From: Herbiconiux aconitum
GTDB taxonomy: Bacteria > Actinomycetota > Actinomycetes > Actinomycetales > Microbacteriaceae
DNA: 64,000 nt
Direction of reading: 5' to 3'
NCBI RefSeq assembly: GCF_024979235.1
Contig: NZ_JANLCM010000002.1
Span: 186,001 to 250,000 of the forward strand
Every line of letters begins with the position of its first letter. The first letter of the stretch is position 1. Positions 42,273 through 51,847 of this stretch are shown here, piece by piece. Under the pieces are notes generated by a model that searched no databases, was not told the origin of the DNA, and saw only the letters and a program-made list of their open reading frames with translations. Both the position numbers and the translations under genes were made by a program.

Positions 42273-45200
42273 GTGCTTCACGGTTTGATCGATGCGCTTT
42301 CGCGCGCCTCCACGTTCGAACGAGCCTTGGCCGAGGCCGGGCGCAATGCCGATTTCTCGTTGCCCGAGGGGCTTCGCGCCCCGCTTCTGGCCGCGATGAT
42401 GAGTCGCCGCATCGAGCGCGGATTGCCGGAGGCACTCATGGTCGTCACGGCCACGGGCCGCGAGTCGGAGAAGCTCCGCGAGTCGCTCGCGAGTTTTCTG
42501 CCCGAGGCGCAGATCATCGAGTTCCCGGCGTGGGAGACGCTGCCGCACGAGCGTCTCAGCCCGAGCGCCGAGATCGTCGGCAAGCGCATCGACGCGCTCC
42601 GGCGTCTGGTCGACTGGCAGCGGGCGACGGATGCCGCGGCGGCCGACCCCGGCACCACCGCAGCCCCGGCTCCCATCGTGGTCGTCGCATCCGTTCGCGC
42701 CGCGCTGCAGCCGATCGCGTCGAATCTCACCGAGCTCGACACCATCGAGCTGGTGCGTGGCGCACGCGGTTTCGACCTCTCGGCGCTCAGCCGGCAACTG
42801 GTCGAGCTCGCCTACTCCCGGGTCGACATGGTCACGCGGCGCGGCGAGTACGCGGTGCGCGGCGGCATCCTCGACGTCTTCCCGCCCATCGCCGAGCACC
42901 CGTTCCGGGTCGATTTCTTCGGCGACGAGGTGGAGGAGATCCGTGCTTTCTCGGTGGCCGATCAACGTTCGCTGCCGGACGAAGCCGACCGTGTCAGCCT
43001 TCCGCCCAGCCGCGAACTGCTGCTGAGCGACGCGGTGCGGCAGCGTGCTCGCGAGATGCAGCACGAGTTCCCGAGTCTCGCCGGCATGCTGGAGAAGATC
43101 TCGGCCGGCATCCCGGTCGAGGGCATGGAGTCGTTGGCGCCGGCGCTCCTCGACGAGCTCGTCACCGTCGCGCATTACCTGCCGGCCGGCGCGGCCATCG
43201 CCGTGGTGTCGCCCGAACGGGTCGCCACCCGGGCCGTGAATCTCTCCGAGACGAACCGCGAGTTCCTCGCCGCCGCCTGGACCGCCGCCACGGCCGGCGC
43301 GGAGGCGCCGATCGACCTGGAGTCGGGCGAGTTCATCACCCTCAACCAGCTGCGCGACGCCGCGGGCACCGAGCGTGCCTGGTGGACGCTCAGCGAATTC
43401 CAGCAGGGCCCGGCCGAAGACGACATCCTCCCCGAGCACCGCGAGATCGAGGAGCACCTCACCATCCGTGTCGCGGCCGACGCGGTGCCGAGTTTCTCCG
43501 GCAACGCCGACGGCGCCATCGACCACGTGGCGCGCCGCCTCGCCGACGACTGGACCGTCGTGGTCGTGGCCCAGGGGCAAGGCCTGGTCGAACGTGCAGC
43601 CGACGTGCTCTCCGAGCGCGAGGTGCCGGCCCGCATCGTCGACGACTTCCCGGCCGATGCCGAACCACGGATGGCGTACCTCATCCGCAGCTCGGTCGAG
43701 CACGGCTTCGAACTCCCCGAACTCAAGCTCGCCGTCATCGGCGAGACCGAGTTCTACGGCCGCACCGCCGGCTACGACACCCGTCAGGTGAAGAAGCTCG
43801 CAAGCCGCCGCAAGAATGTGGTCGACCCGCTGCAGCTCAAGACCGGCGACTTCGTGGTGCACCAGACCCACGGCATCGGCAAGTTCCTCGAGCTGACACA
43901 GCGCGAGGTGTCGTCGGGCGGCCGCAACGCGGTGAAGACCACCCGCGAATACCTGGTGATCGAATACGCGCCCTCCAAGCGTGGCTACCCCGGCGACAAG
44001 CTCTACGTGCCCACCGATCAGCTCGACCTCCTGAGCCGCTACGTGGGCGGCGAGGCGCCCGCGCTCAGCAAGATGGGCGGCAGCGACTGGTCGCAGGCGA
44101 AGGGCAAGGCGCGCAAGGCGGTACGCGACATCGCGGTGGAGCTGGTGAAGCTCTACTCGGCTCGCATGGCGTCGAAGGGCTACGCGTTCGGCCCCGACAC
44201 ACCCTGGCAGCACGAGCTGGAGGAGGCGTTCCCGTTCCAGGAGACGCCCGACCAGCTGACGGTGATCGACGAGGTGAAGGCCGACATGGAGCGGCCCATC
44301 CCGATGGACCGCCTGCTCTCGGGCGACGTCGGCTTCGGCAAGACCGAGATCGCGATCCGGGCGGCGTTCAAGGCGGTGCAGGAGGGCAAGCAGGTGGCGA
44401 TGCTGGTGCCCACCACGCTGCTCGTGCGCCAGCACATGGAGACCTTCGCCGAGCGCTACGCCGGCTTCCCGGTGCACCTCCGGGCGCTCAGCCGGTTCCA
44501 GAGCGACAAGGAGACGAAGGAGACCATCGCGGGGCTCGCCGACGGCACGGTCGACGTCGTGATCGCGACCCATCGCATCCTGAGCGACAACATCGCCTTC
44601 AAAGACCTGGGCCTCTTGATCATCGACGAGGAGCAGCGCTTCGGCGTCGAGCACAAAGACCAGCTGAAGAAGCTCAAGACGAACGTCGACATCCTGGCGA
44701 TGAGCGCGACGCCGATCCCGCGCACGCTGGAGATGGCGGTGACGGGCATCCGCGAGATGTCGACGCTGGCCACACCGCCGGAGGACCGGCATCCGATTCT
44801 CACCTTCGTGGGGCCGTACTCCGACAAGCAGGTGGGCGCGGCCATCCGACGCGAGCTGCTGCGTGAGGGCCAGGTGTTCTTCGTGCACAACCGGGTGTCG
44901 TCGATCAACCGGGTCGCGGCGCAGATCGCAGAGCTCGTGCCCGAAGCACGGGTCGCCGTGGCGCACGGTCAGATGAACGAGCACGTGCTGGAGCAGGTGA
45001 TCGTCGACTTCTGGGAGCGCAAGTTCGACGTGCTGGTGTCGACCACGATCATCGAGACCGGTATCGACATCGCCAACGCGAACACGTTGATCGTCGACCG
45101 TGCCGACAAATACGGGCTGTCGCAGCTGCATCAGCTGCGCGGGCGGGTGGGCCGTGGACGCGAGCGGGCGTATGCCTACCTGCTGTTCGACGAGAACAAG

Positions 45201-45911
45201 CCGCTGTCGGAGACGGCGAACGACCGGCTCTCGACGCTGGCGGCCAACAACGAGCTCGGCTCGGGCATCCAGGTGGCGCTGAAAGACCTCGAGATCCGCG
45301 GCGCGGGAAACCTGCTCGGCGGCGAGCAGGCCGGGCACATCGCCGGGGTCGGGTTCGATCTGTATCTGCGCATGATCGGCGAAGCCGTGTCGGCGTTCCG
45401 TGGCGACGTCGCCGAGGGGCAGACCGAGCTGCGACTCGAGCTGCCCGTGGATGCGCACATCCCTGAGGATTACGTCGACAGCGAGCGGCTGCGCCTCGAG
45501 GCCTACCAGAAGCTGTCGACGGCGTCGGCACCCACCGCGTCCGACGACTCGATCGACCACGTGATCGAAGAGCTCACCGACCGCTACGGCGAACCGCCGG
45601 TTCAGGTCGCGAACCTCATCGCGGTGTCGCGACTGCGGCGCCACGCGCAGAAGGCGGGGCTCAGCGAGGTGGTGACGATGGGGTCGAACCTGCGGGTGGC
45701 GCCGGCCGACCTCGCCGATTCGATCCAGGTGCGGCTGCAGCGGATGTACCCCGGCGCGAAGTACTTCGCGCAGACCTCAGCGGTCTCGGTGCCGATGCCG
45801 GTCGTCGACGGCAAGCCCCTGGCCGACTCCGAGCTCATCGCCTGGGCGCAGGGCCTCCTCGACGCGATCTTCGCCCCCGCTGGGCATCCTGCCGCCACCC
45901 CCGCACCGTAG
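42273..45911 (+). CDS. mfd: Transcription-repair coupling factor Mfd
   Basis: A 1212-residue DNA translocase that removes RNA polymerase stalled at lesions and recruits UvrA. The N-terminal UvrB-like part has FPAWETLPHERLSPS near residue 85. A CarD-like polymerase-interacting domain sits near residues 520-590 (GDFVVHQTHGIGKFLELTQ). The helicase core has Walker A SGDVGFGKTEIAIRAAF near residue 686, LLIIDEEQRFGVEHK near 785, SATPIPRTLEMAVTG near 812 and RVGRGRERAYAY near 955, followed by the TRCF C-terminal domain. The start is GTG, leaderless behind TAGACT. Confidence 0.96.
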   Translation: MLHGLIDALSRASTFERALAEAGRNADFSLPEGLRAPLLAAMMSRRIERGLPEALMVVTATGRESEKLRESLASFLPEAQIIEFPAWETLPHERLSPSAEIVGKRIDALRRLVDWQRATDAAAADPGTTAAPAPIVVVASVRAALQPIASNLTELDTIELVRGARGFDLSALSRQLVELAYSRVDMVTRRGEYAVRGGILDVFPPIAEHPFRVDFFGDEVEEIRAFSVADQRSLPDEADRVSLPPSRELLLSDAVRQRAREMQHEFPSLAGMLEKISAGIPVEGMESLAPALLDELVTVAHYLPAGAAIAVVSPERVATRAVNLSETNREFLAAAWTAATAGAEAPIDLESGEFITLNQLRDAAGTERAWWTLSEFQQGPAEDDILPEHREIEEHLTIRVAADAVPSFSGNADGAIDHVARRLADDWTVVVVAQGQGLVERAADVLSEREVPARIVDDFPADAEPRMAYLIRSSVEHGFELPELKLAVIGETEFYGRTAGYDTRQVKKLASRRKNVVDPLQLKTGDFVVHQTHGIGKFLELTQREVSSGGRNAVKTTREYLVIEYAPSKRGYPGDKLYVPTDQLDLLSRYVGGEAPALSKMGGSDWSQAKGKARKAVRDIAVELVKLYSARMASKGYAFGPDTPWQHELEEAFPFQETPDQLTVIDEVKADMERPIPMDRLLSGDVGFGKTEIAIRAAFKAVQEGKQVAMLVPTTLLVRQHMETFAERYAGFPVHLRALSRFQSDKETKETIAGLADGTVDVVIATHRILSDNIAFKDLGLLIIDEEQRFGVEHKDQLKKLKTNVDILAMSATPIPRTLEMAVTGIREMSTLATPPEDRHPILTFVGPYSDKQVGAAIRRELLREGQVFFVHNRVSSINRVAAQIAELVPEARVAVAHGQMNEHVLEQVIVDFWERKFDVLVSTTIIETGIDIANANTLIVDRADKYGLSQLHQLRGRVGRGRERAYAYLLFDENKPLSETANDRLSTLAANNELGSGIQVALKDLEIRGAGNLLGGEQAGHIAGVGFDLYLRMIGEAVSAFRGDVAEGQTELRLELPVDAHIPEDYVDSERLRLEAYQKLSTASAPTASDDSIDHVIEELTDRYGEPPVQVANLIAVSRLRRHAQKAGLSEVVTMGSNLRVAPADLADSIQVRLQRMYPGAKYFAQTSAVSVPMPVVDGKPLADSELIAWAQGLLDAIFAPAGHPAATPAP

Positions 45912-46037
45912 CCTCCACGCCACCTTCGACGGCGACTCCTGCCGCTATTTGACCGTCCGGTGCGTGGCCGCGCGCATGCTATAAACGATCGAGGCAACAC
46001 GTGTCGACGACGCGCGGCCGGCTCGAGGGGGGCGCGA

Positions 46038-47870
46038 ATGCGCGGACGACGATGGATGCGCGCGAAGACGGGAGCTGCGATAGCGGCCCTCCTCGTCGTC
46101 GGTGGAATCGCGACCGCGAATCCCGCCTCGGCGAATCCGGCGTCGGCTCGCACGATCGACGCGACGGCAGGGCCGTTGCAACTCGGAGTGCCGTGGGCGC
46201 AGACTCTTGATGCTCGGTGGGAACCCGATCCGGCCGCACCGCTTCCCTCGACGACGCGGCAGTTGTCGGTCGTGGTGCCCCGCGCGCTGTTCGACTTCCA
46301 GTCGACCTTCGCTGCGATGCTGGGGGGCAAGCAGCGAAATCCTGTGACCGTGACCGCGGCTGACGCGGCGACCAGGACAATCACCGTGGACATTCCCGAG
46401 GGGTACTTCGCCACGCCGGAAGGGCAGCCGGGAATGGCCTCCGGCTCTCCCCGCTACTCCTTGTATCTGCAGGCGGCTAGACCGATGCCGGACGACATCC
46501 AACTCGGCCCCTTCGGCTTCCCCGGCGAATACCGCTCCTCCGCAATCGCCTCCATCGGGTTCTCCGCCGGTGGCCCGGGAGCCACCGACCACAGTCGCAC
46601 CGTCGTCGCGGTCGACGCGTCCCGCTACGCCTCCGAATCGGTGTTCGGGATCGATCCCGCGGACGAACTCACCGCGGCTGCGGGAGAGACCCTCACGATC
46701 GTGGGCGGGCCCCTGCTCGATCCAGGAGCCTCTGCGACGCTCTCGCTGGGCTTCGATCGTGACTCGGTGCCGATGCCTGTGACCGTGTCGCCGGATGCGA
46801 TCAGCCTGAGCGTGCCCTCGAAGAGTGCGATGAGTGGTCTTCTGAATCGTCACGCCATCGTCACCGTTACCGGGATGGGTGATCGCACCTCCTTCCGGCT
46901 CGAGGTGCCTCTGACGATCGTCAACCATCCGACGGCCGGCCCCGGAGTCACCACCCGCATCGCCGGCGTCGATCGTTACGCAGCAGCTGTGGCCTACAGC
47001 GGCATCCAATTCCCCCCTTACTCCGGCAGCGGGCGTTCGGTCTTCCTCGCCGCAGGAGCGAAGTACCCGGATGCGCTGAGTGGTGCCGCAGCAGCCGCGC
47101 ATGTCGGCGGCCCTTTGCTCCTAATGGCGGCCGATTCACCAAGCACCGTCTTTCTGGTCGGCTCGGCAGCTCAGGGCGCGGGTGCAAGCGACATCTGGAC
47201 CATCGGCGGGCCGGCTTCGGTGTCGTATGCCGACAGCCTCAACGTCGCCGGTTTGGCCGGTACGACCGGGCCCTGGCGCGTCGAAGGGGAGGACAGATAC
47301 GAAGTCTCTCGCAGAACCGCCGACACTTTCTGGCCCGACGGTGCGGACACCGTCTTCATCGCCACGGGGGAGAACTTTCCCGATGCCCTCGCTGCCGTCC
47401 CGGCGGCCGCGTCACAAGGAGCGCCCGTCATCCTCGTGGCGGGCTCGCAAACGGAGCTCGACCAGAGCACGCTCGCCGAATTGGACAAGCTCGAGCCGAG
47501 CCACGTCGTGATCGTTGGCGGCCCGGTCTCGGTGTCTCCGGGCATCGCGAGTCAGCTCGGCGCCCGTGGCGCCGGAGATGTCGAACGCATCACCGGTTCC
47601 GACCGGTATGAGGTCGCGACCGCGGTCAACAGAAGGTTCTTCCCGACCGCCGAGGAAGCTTTCGTCGCCACAGGGGCGACTTTTGCCGACGCTTTGGCAG
47701 GAGGGGTGCTCGCGGCCTCGAAGCACGCCCCGCTCTTGCTCGTGCGCCCGGACTGCATTCCGACCTCCGCTCATGCCGCGCTCGACGAATGGGATGTTTC
47801 GCGCACCACGCTCCTCGGAGGTCCAGCCAGTCTCGGGCCGGCAGTGGAGGATCTCGTGCCCTGCCGCTGA
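46038..47870 (+). CDS. Secreted protein with C-terminal CWB2 cell-wall-binding repeats
   Basis: A 610-residue exported protein. A signal peptide (GAAIAALLVVGGIATANPASA) covers about residues 12-35. Residues about 40-310 are a domain that I do not recognise, with beta-rich segments. Three CWB2 (cell wall binding type 2) repeats fill residues about 315-610, with RIAGVDRYAAAV, RVEGEDRYEVSRR and RITGSDRYEVATAV openings and SVFLAAGAKYPDALSGAAAAA-like cores. CWB2 domains hold proteins on the cell wall by binding anionic polymer. The ATG at 46038 has a GAGGGGGG binding site. An AT-rich CATGCTATAAAC patch at 45975-45986 may be the promoter. Confidence 0.87.
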   Translation: MRGRRWMRAKTGAAIAALLVVGGIATANPASANPASARTIDATAGPLQLGVPWAQTLDARWEPDPAAPLPSTTRQLSVVVPRALFDFQSTFAAMLGGKQRNPVTVTAADAATRTITVDIPEGYFATPEGQPGMASGSPRYSLYLQAARPMPDDIQLGPFGFPGEYRSSAIASIGFSAGGPGATDHSRTVVAVDASRYASESVFGIDPADELTAAAGETLTIVGGPLLDPGASATLSLGFDRDSVPMPVTVSPDAISLSVPSKSAMSGLLNRHAIVTVTGMGDRTSFRLEVPLTIVNHPTAGPGVTTRIAGVDRYAAAVAYSGIQFPPYSGSGRSVFLAAGAKYPDALSGAAAAAHVGGPLLLMAADSPSTVFLVGSAAQGAGASDIWTIGGPASVSYADSLNVAGLAGTTGPWRVEGEDRYEVSRRTADTFWPDGADTVFIATGENFPDALAAVPAAASQGAPVILVAGSQTELDQSTLAELDKLEPSHVVIVGGPVSVSPGIASQLGARGAGDVERITGSDRYEVATAVNRRFFPTAEEAFVATGATFADALAGGVLAASKHAPLLLVRPDCIPTSAHAALDEWDVSRTTLLGGPASLGPAVEDLVPCR

Positions 47871-47902
47871 CGCGCCGCCGCGTGGCATGGGAGGCTTGAG
47901 GA

Positions 47903-48574
47903 ATGCCTGAGATTCCCGACGCACCGACCAAGCTCGACCAGCTCGTCGAGGTGACCGCGGTGCTGCGCGCACCCGGCGGATGCCCGTGGGACGCCGACCA
48001 GACGCACGCGAGCCTCGTGCAGTACCTCGTGGAGGAGACGCACGAGCTGATCGAGGCGATCGAGTCCGGCGACCGCGAGGAGATGATCGAGGAGCTCGGC
48101 GACGTGCTCTACCAGGTGATCTTCCACGCCGATATCGCCTCGCACACCCCGGGCGAGGACTTCGACATCCAGGATGTCGCGGCGCACATGACCGCGAAGA
48201 TGGTGGGCCGGCATCCGCATGTCTTCGGCGACCTCGAGCTCGAGACGGCCGACGACGTCGTGGCCGCCTGGGACGGCTTCAAGGCCGCGGAGAAGCCCTC
48301 GCGCACGAGTGTGCTCGACGGCATCCCGCTCGGCATGCCGTCGCTGGCGCTCGCTGACAAGTTGATCGGTCGCGCGCAGAAGGTCGGCGTGCTCGACGAG
48401 GATGCGCCGCCCGTCGTGCCGGTCGCCTCGGAAGACGAGCTCGGCCCGTTGCTGTTGGCCATCGTCGCGTCGGCGAAATCCCAGGGCCTCGACGCCGAGC
48501 GCGCCCTCCGCACCACCCTCCGTGGCCTCCGCGAGGAGATCGCGGCAGCGGAGTCCGCCCCGCCGGCGCAGTGA
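47903..48574 (+). CDS. mazG: Nucleoside triphosphate pyrophosphohydrolase MazG
   Basis: A 223-residue MazG that hydrolyses (d)NTPs to monophosphates, cleaning the nucleotide pool. The MazG motif set is present: GGCPWDADQTHASLVQYLVEETHEL near residue 26 with the EExxE metal site, IEELGDVLYQVIFHADIA near residue 62 with the second ExxD, and VGRHPHVFGD near residue 100. The second MazG domain seen in E. coli is degenerate or shortened. A GAGG binding site precedes the ATG. It is followed by hisS after 150 bases. Confidence 0.92.
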   Translation: MPEIPDAPTKLDQLVEVTAVLRAPGGCPWDADQTHASLVQYLVEETHELIEAIESGDREEMIEELGDVLYQVIFHADIASHTPGEDFDIQDVAAHMTAKMVGRHPHVFGDLELETADDVVAAWDGFKAAEKPSRTSVLDGIPLGMPSLALADKLIGRAQKVGVLDEDAPPVVPVASEDELGPLLLAIVASAKSQGLDAERALRTTLRGLREEIAAAESAPPAQ

Positions 48575-48596
48575 CCCCCTCTGCTCTGCACGTCCA

Positions 48597-48668
48597 AACG
48601 ACGGAGTGTCGAGCAGGATGCGGCGCCAGAGTCCGTCGTTCCCGTCATCGTGGGGAATACTCCGTCGT
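48597..48668. other. Three complementary segments able to form alternative hairpins
   Basis: Segment A (AACGACGGAGT, 48597-48607) is complementary to B (TCCGTCGTT, 48632-48640) and to C (ACTCCGTCGT, 48659-48668). A can pair with only one of B and C, so two exclusive hairpins are possible. It lies downstream of mazG and upstream of the hisS promoter, so it may act on the mazG mRNA end. Confidence 0.5.
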
Positions 48669-48712
48669 GAGGGCGCGAGCGGCGGCGGCATGAGCGCTTC
48701 TGTGCGAGTCGG

Positions 48713-48718
48713 TAATCT
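48713..48718 (+). promoter_or_regulatory. -10 box TAATCT for leaderless hisS
   Basis: TAATCT is followed by six bases and the ATG of hisS at 48725. This placement makes a transcribed T-box-like leader for hisS unlikely from this promoter. Confidence 0.55.
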
Positions 48719-48724
48719 GGAGCA

Positions 48725-50014
48725 ATGGCTTCCCCCGTTTCACCGCCCCGCGGCATGCGCGATTTCCTGCCTGCTGAGAAGGCGAAGCGCGAGCGCGCGC
48801 TCGGCGTCATCCGCGCGAGCTACGCCGCCCACGGCTTCGACGAGATCGAGACCCCCGTGGTCGAAGACTTCGGGCGCCTGCACTCCGGCCTCGGCGGCGA
48901 CAACGAGAAGCTCGCGTTCAACGTGATGAAGCGCGGCCTCGACGCCGACGCGCTGCGCGCAGCCGCCGACGCCGACGACCCCGACGCGCTCGCCGACCTC
49001 GGCCTGCGGTTCGACCTCACCGTGCCCCTCGCCCGCTTCTACGCCACCCACCGCGCGAACCTGCCGCAGGTCTTCCGCGCGGTGCAGATCGCCCCGGTCT
49101 GGCGGGCTGAACGCCCGCAGAAGGGGCGCTACCGCCAGTTCGTGCAGTGCGACATCGACATCATCGGTGAGGGCGGCATCCTGGCCGAGATCGAGTTGCT
49201 CACGGCCACGCTCGCCGCGCTCGACGCGCTGGGCCTCGAGGGCTGCAGCATCCGCATCAACGACCGCCGCCTGCTGATCGGCATGCTGGAGGCCTTCGGG
49301 TTCGCCGAGGCCGAGCACGCCTCCGTTCTCATCACCATCGACAAGCTCGACAAGGTCGGGCCCAGCGGCGTCGTCGAAGAGCTTCGAGGCCGCGAAGCGA
49401 CCCCCGCGGCCGTCGAGGCTCTCGAGGCCTACTTCGCCGGTGCGCCTGCGCAGGCGGCGGGGCTCGCCGAGGCCGAGATCGCCGCCGCACTGCCCGCAGG
49501 GGTGGCCCCGGATGCGGTCGCCCAGCTCGCCGCCATCGGGCTGGCCCTCCGCGAAGCCGGCGTGGCCGGCGTGCTGAAGTTCGACCCCTTCCTCGTGCGG
49601 GGGATGGGCTACTACACCGGCACCATCTTCGAGATCGAGCACCCCGACTACTCCTTCTCACTCGGCGGCGGAGGGCGCTACGACGGCATGATCGGCCGCT
49701 TCCTCGGCGAGGAGGTGCCGGCCTGCGGGTTCTCGATCGGGTTCGAGCGCATCATCGATCTGATCGACGAACCCGAGGCGACGCACGCTGAGGCGATCGT
49801 GCTCGTGCACGACAAAGCCGCCGACCCCACCCGCCTCCTCGCGCTGAAGGCGCAGCTGGTGGCCCGTGGCGCGCGCGTGCGCCTGGAGCGACGCACGAAG
49901 AACCTCACTCCGCTGCTCGATCGGGCCGCCGCGGCCGGGTTCACGAGCTTCGCCCTGGTCGGCCGGGAGACGACGGATGCGGCCGAGCTCGACCTGAAAT
50001 CGCTCTCGGCTTAA
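48725..50014 (+). CDS. hisS: Histidyl-tRNA synthetase
   Basis: A 429-residue class II aminoacyl-tRNA synthetase. The N-terminus has PPRGMRDFLPAEKAKRE. Motif 2 is around VFRAVQIAPVWRAERPQKGRYRQFVQCDIDIIG near residue 125. The HisA/HisB histidine motifs are VRGMGYYTGTIFEIE near residue 290 and SLGGGGRYDGMIGRF, and motif 3 is CGFSIGFERI near residue 335. A C-terminal anticodon-binding domain ends at LDLKSLSA. It charges tRNA-His. The start follows a TAATCT box by six bases. Confidence 0.96.
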   Translation: MASPVSPPRGMRDFLPAEKAKRERALGVIRASYAAHGFDEIETPVVEDFGRLHSGLGGDNEKLAFNVMKRGLDADALRAAADADDPDALADLGLRFDLTVPLARFYATHRANLPQVFRAVQIAPVWRAERPQKGRYRQFVQCDIDIIGEGGILAEIELLTATLAALDALGLEGCSIRINDRRLLIGMLEAFGFAEAEHASVLITIDKLDKVGPSGVVEELRGREATPAAVEALEAYFAGAPAQAAGLAEAEIAAALPAGVAPDAVAQLAAIGLALREAGVAGVLKFDPFLVRGMGYYTGTIFEIEHPDYSFSLGGGGRYDGMIGRFLGEEVPACGFSIGFERIIDLIDEPEATHAEAIVLVHDKAADPTRLLALKAQLVARGARVRLERRTKNLTPLLDRAAAAGFTSFALVGRETTDAAELDLKSLSA

Positions 50015-50040
50015 CCGAAAAGCCGTTGTGGTGACAGATG

Positions 50041-50055
50041 CATAGCTGAGCTATG
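50041..50055. promoter_or_regulatory. Perfect palindrome, MarR operator
   Basis: CATAGCT-G-AGCTATG is a perfect 7-bp-arm palindrome directly before the TATAGT -10 box of the marR-type gene. Two more flanking positions on each side also match after one mismatch. The position fits autorepression by the downstream MarR protein. Confidence 0.7.
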
Positions 50056-50061
50056 TATAGT
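50056..50061 (+). promoter_or_regulatory. -10 box TATAGT of the MarR/MFS operon
   Basis: TATAGT abuts the palindrome at 50041-50055 and lies eight bases before the GTG at 50070, so this mRNA also has almost no leader. Confidence 0.6.
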
Positions 50062-50069
50062 AGTTGACC

Positions 50070-50564
50070 GTGAACAACGACATCACTTCCCCCAGCACAG
50101 CAACCACCATCGACACCCGATCCGAACTCTCCGAACTGCTCTCCGACCTCGTGTCGGTGACGAACCGCCTCACCCGTATCGCCGCTCAGGCGACCGGCGA
50201 GTCCACCTCTCCCGCCACCTGGCGCACCCTCAGCGTGCTCAGCTCCTTCGGCCCGATGCGCCTCGGTGAGCTCGCCAAGCAGAGCCGCGTGTCGCAGCCC
50301 ACGATGACCAAGATCGTCGCGAACCTCAACGAGGTCGAGTGGATTCGCCGAATCGCCGACGTCGACGACGCCCGCGCCTGGCAGATCGCCCTCGCCCCGA
50401 AGGGCATCAAGGCTCTCGACGAATGGCGCGACCGCCTCGGCTCCGCCCTCGCTCCACTCTTCACCGACCTCGACCGTGCCGAGCTCGACACCATCAGCCG
50501 GGCGGTCGACCTCCTGCACGAGTGCACCGACGTGCGCGCCGGCGACGTCGTGATGGCCGCCTGA
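50070..50564 (+). CDS. MarR-family regulator of the adjacent MFS exporter
   Basis: A 164-residue winged-helix regulator. The DNA-binding part is LGELAKQSRVSQPTMTKIVANLNEVEWIRRIADVDDARAW in the middle, with the MarR wing D-DDAR pattern. Long N- and C-terminal helices form the dimer. I chose the GTG at 50070; a TTG at 50064 is closer to the -10 box. A perfect palindrome and a TATAGT box lie immediately upstream, so it probably represses itself and the MFS gene that starts two bases after its stop. The ligand is unknown. Confidence 0.88.
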   Translation: MNNDITSPSTATTIDTRSELSELLSDLVSVTNRLTRIAAQATGESTSPATWRTLSVLSSFGPMRLGELAKQSRVSQPTMTKIVANLNEVEWIRRIADVDDARAWQIALAPKGIKALDEWRDRLGSALAPLFTDLDRAELDTISRAVDLLHECTDVRAGDVVMAA

Positions 50565-50566
50565 GC

Positions 50567-51820
50567 GTGACCTCACCGGCGACGAGGTCGACGACGGCCG
50601 CGATGGCGGCGAAGAAGAACCCGATCCTCCATCAGCCCAAGGCCGTCTGGGCCGTCGCGTTCGCCTGCGTGATCGCGTTCATGGGCATCGGCCTCGTCGA
50701 CCCGATCCTGCCGGCCATCGCGAACAGCCTGCACGCCACGCAGACGCAGACGAGCCTGCTGTTCACGAGCTACCTGCTCATCACCGGGTTCGCCATGCTC
50801 TTCACGAGCTGGCTCTCGACCCGGATCGGCGCCCGCAAGACCCTGCTCTTCGGTCTCGCGCTGATCGTGGTCTTCGCCCTCGCGGCCGGGCTCTCACAGA
50901 ACGTGGAGTCGGTCATCGGCTTCCGCGCCGGCTGGGGCCTCGGCAACGCACTGTTCATCTCGACGGCGCTGGCGACCATCGTCGGTGCCGCGAGCGGCGG
51001 GGCGAGTTCGGCGATCATCCTCTACGAAGCCGCCCTCGGCCTCGGTATCGCGATCGGTCCGCTGCTCGGCGGGCTGCTCGGCTCGATCAGCTGGCGTGGT
51101 CCATTCTTCGGAACCTCCGTGCTGATGGCGGTCGGGTTCATCGCGATCGCGACGCTGATGAAGAAGGAGCCCGAACGGGCGAAGCCCACCCCGCTCTCCG
51201 CTCCCTTCAAGGCGCTGACCCGGCCCGCGTTGGCCGTGCTCGCCGTCGCCGCCCTGTTCTACAACATCGGGTTCTTCATCCTTCTCGCCTACACGCCGTT
51301 CCCTCTCGGGCTCGACGCCATGGGTCTCGGGCTGACCTTCTTCGGCTGGGGGCTCGCCGTCGCGATCACCTCGGTCTTGGTCGCCCCATGGCTCACTCGG
51401 AGACTTCCGCGCACCCGCGTGCTCTGGACGGTGCTGCTCCTGCTCGCCCTCGATCTCGTGGCGGCCGGGCTGTTCGTCTCGAACACGGTCGGTCTGATCG
51501 TGTGCGTGGTCGTCGGCGGCGCCCTGCTCGGCGTGATGAACACCGTGCTCACCGAATCGGTGATGGCGGCGACCGATCTGCCGCGCCCGGTCGCGTCGTC
51601 GGCCTACTCGGCCGTGCGCTTCATCGGCGGTGCGGTCGCCCCGCCGGTGGCCTCGCTGATCGCCGTGGCGTTCACCGCCGCGACGCCTTTCTATGTGGCC
51701 GCCGGTTCCGTGGTCGTCGCCTCACTCATCATCGTCGTCGGGCACCGGATGATCGCCCACGTCGACCACGAAGAAGAACCCGAGCTCGAAGAGGCCGAAG
51801 CGATCACCGCCGGGGAGTAG
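50567..51820 (+). CDS. MFS transporter (drug exporter, 12-TM type)
   Basis: A 417-residue major facilitator with about 12 membrane segments. The N-terminal helix ends in the family pattern GIGLVDPILPAIANSL, and motif A appears as WLSTRIGARKTLLFG near residue 85. LYEAALGLGIAIGPLLGGLLG in helix 5 is motif C, typical of drug/H+ antiporters. The acidic C-terminus (DHEEEPELEEAEAITAGE) is cytoplasmic. GTG at 50567 is two bases past the marR stop; ATG at 50603 is an alternative start. Probably exports a toxic small molecule sensed by the MarR. Confidence 0.88.
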   Translation: MTSPATRSTTAAMAAKKNPILHQPKAVWAVAFACVIAFMGIGLVDPILPAIANSLHATQTQTSLLFTSYLLITGFAMLFTSWLSTRIGARKTLLFGLALIVVFALAAGLSQNVESVIGFRAGWGLGNALFISTALATIVGAASGGASSAIILYEAALGLGIAIGPLLGGLLGSISWRGPFFGTSVLMAVGFIAIATLMKKEPERAKPTPLSAPFKALTRPALAVLAVAALFYNIGFFILLAYTPFPLGLDAMGLGLTFFGWGLAVAITSVLVAPWLTRRLPRTRVLWTVLLLLALDLVAAGLFVSNTVGLIVCVVVGGALLGVMNTVLTESVMAATDLPRPVASSAYSAVRFIGGAVAPPVASLIAVAFTAATPFYVAAGSVVVASLIIVVGHRMIAHVDHEEEPELEEAEAITAGE

Positions 51821-51847
51821 CGAATTTTGCACCATCTGCAGTAATTA

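Noticed and set aside
41898..45644. A 1248-codon open frame on the minus strand through mfd
   Set aside because: It is the complement of the mfd gene in a high-GC genome; its residues (long His/Arg/Asp-rich runs) match no family, whereas the plus-strand frame is a full Mfd.
48575..48724. Possible T-box leader for hisS
   Set aside because: No T-box sequence or specifier loop is visible, and the hisS promoter lies six bases before the start codon.
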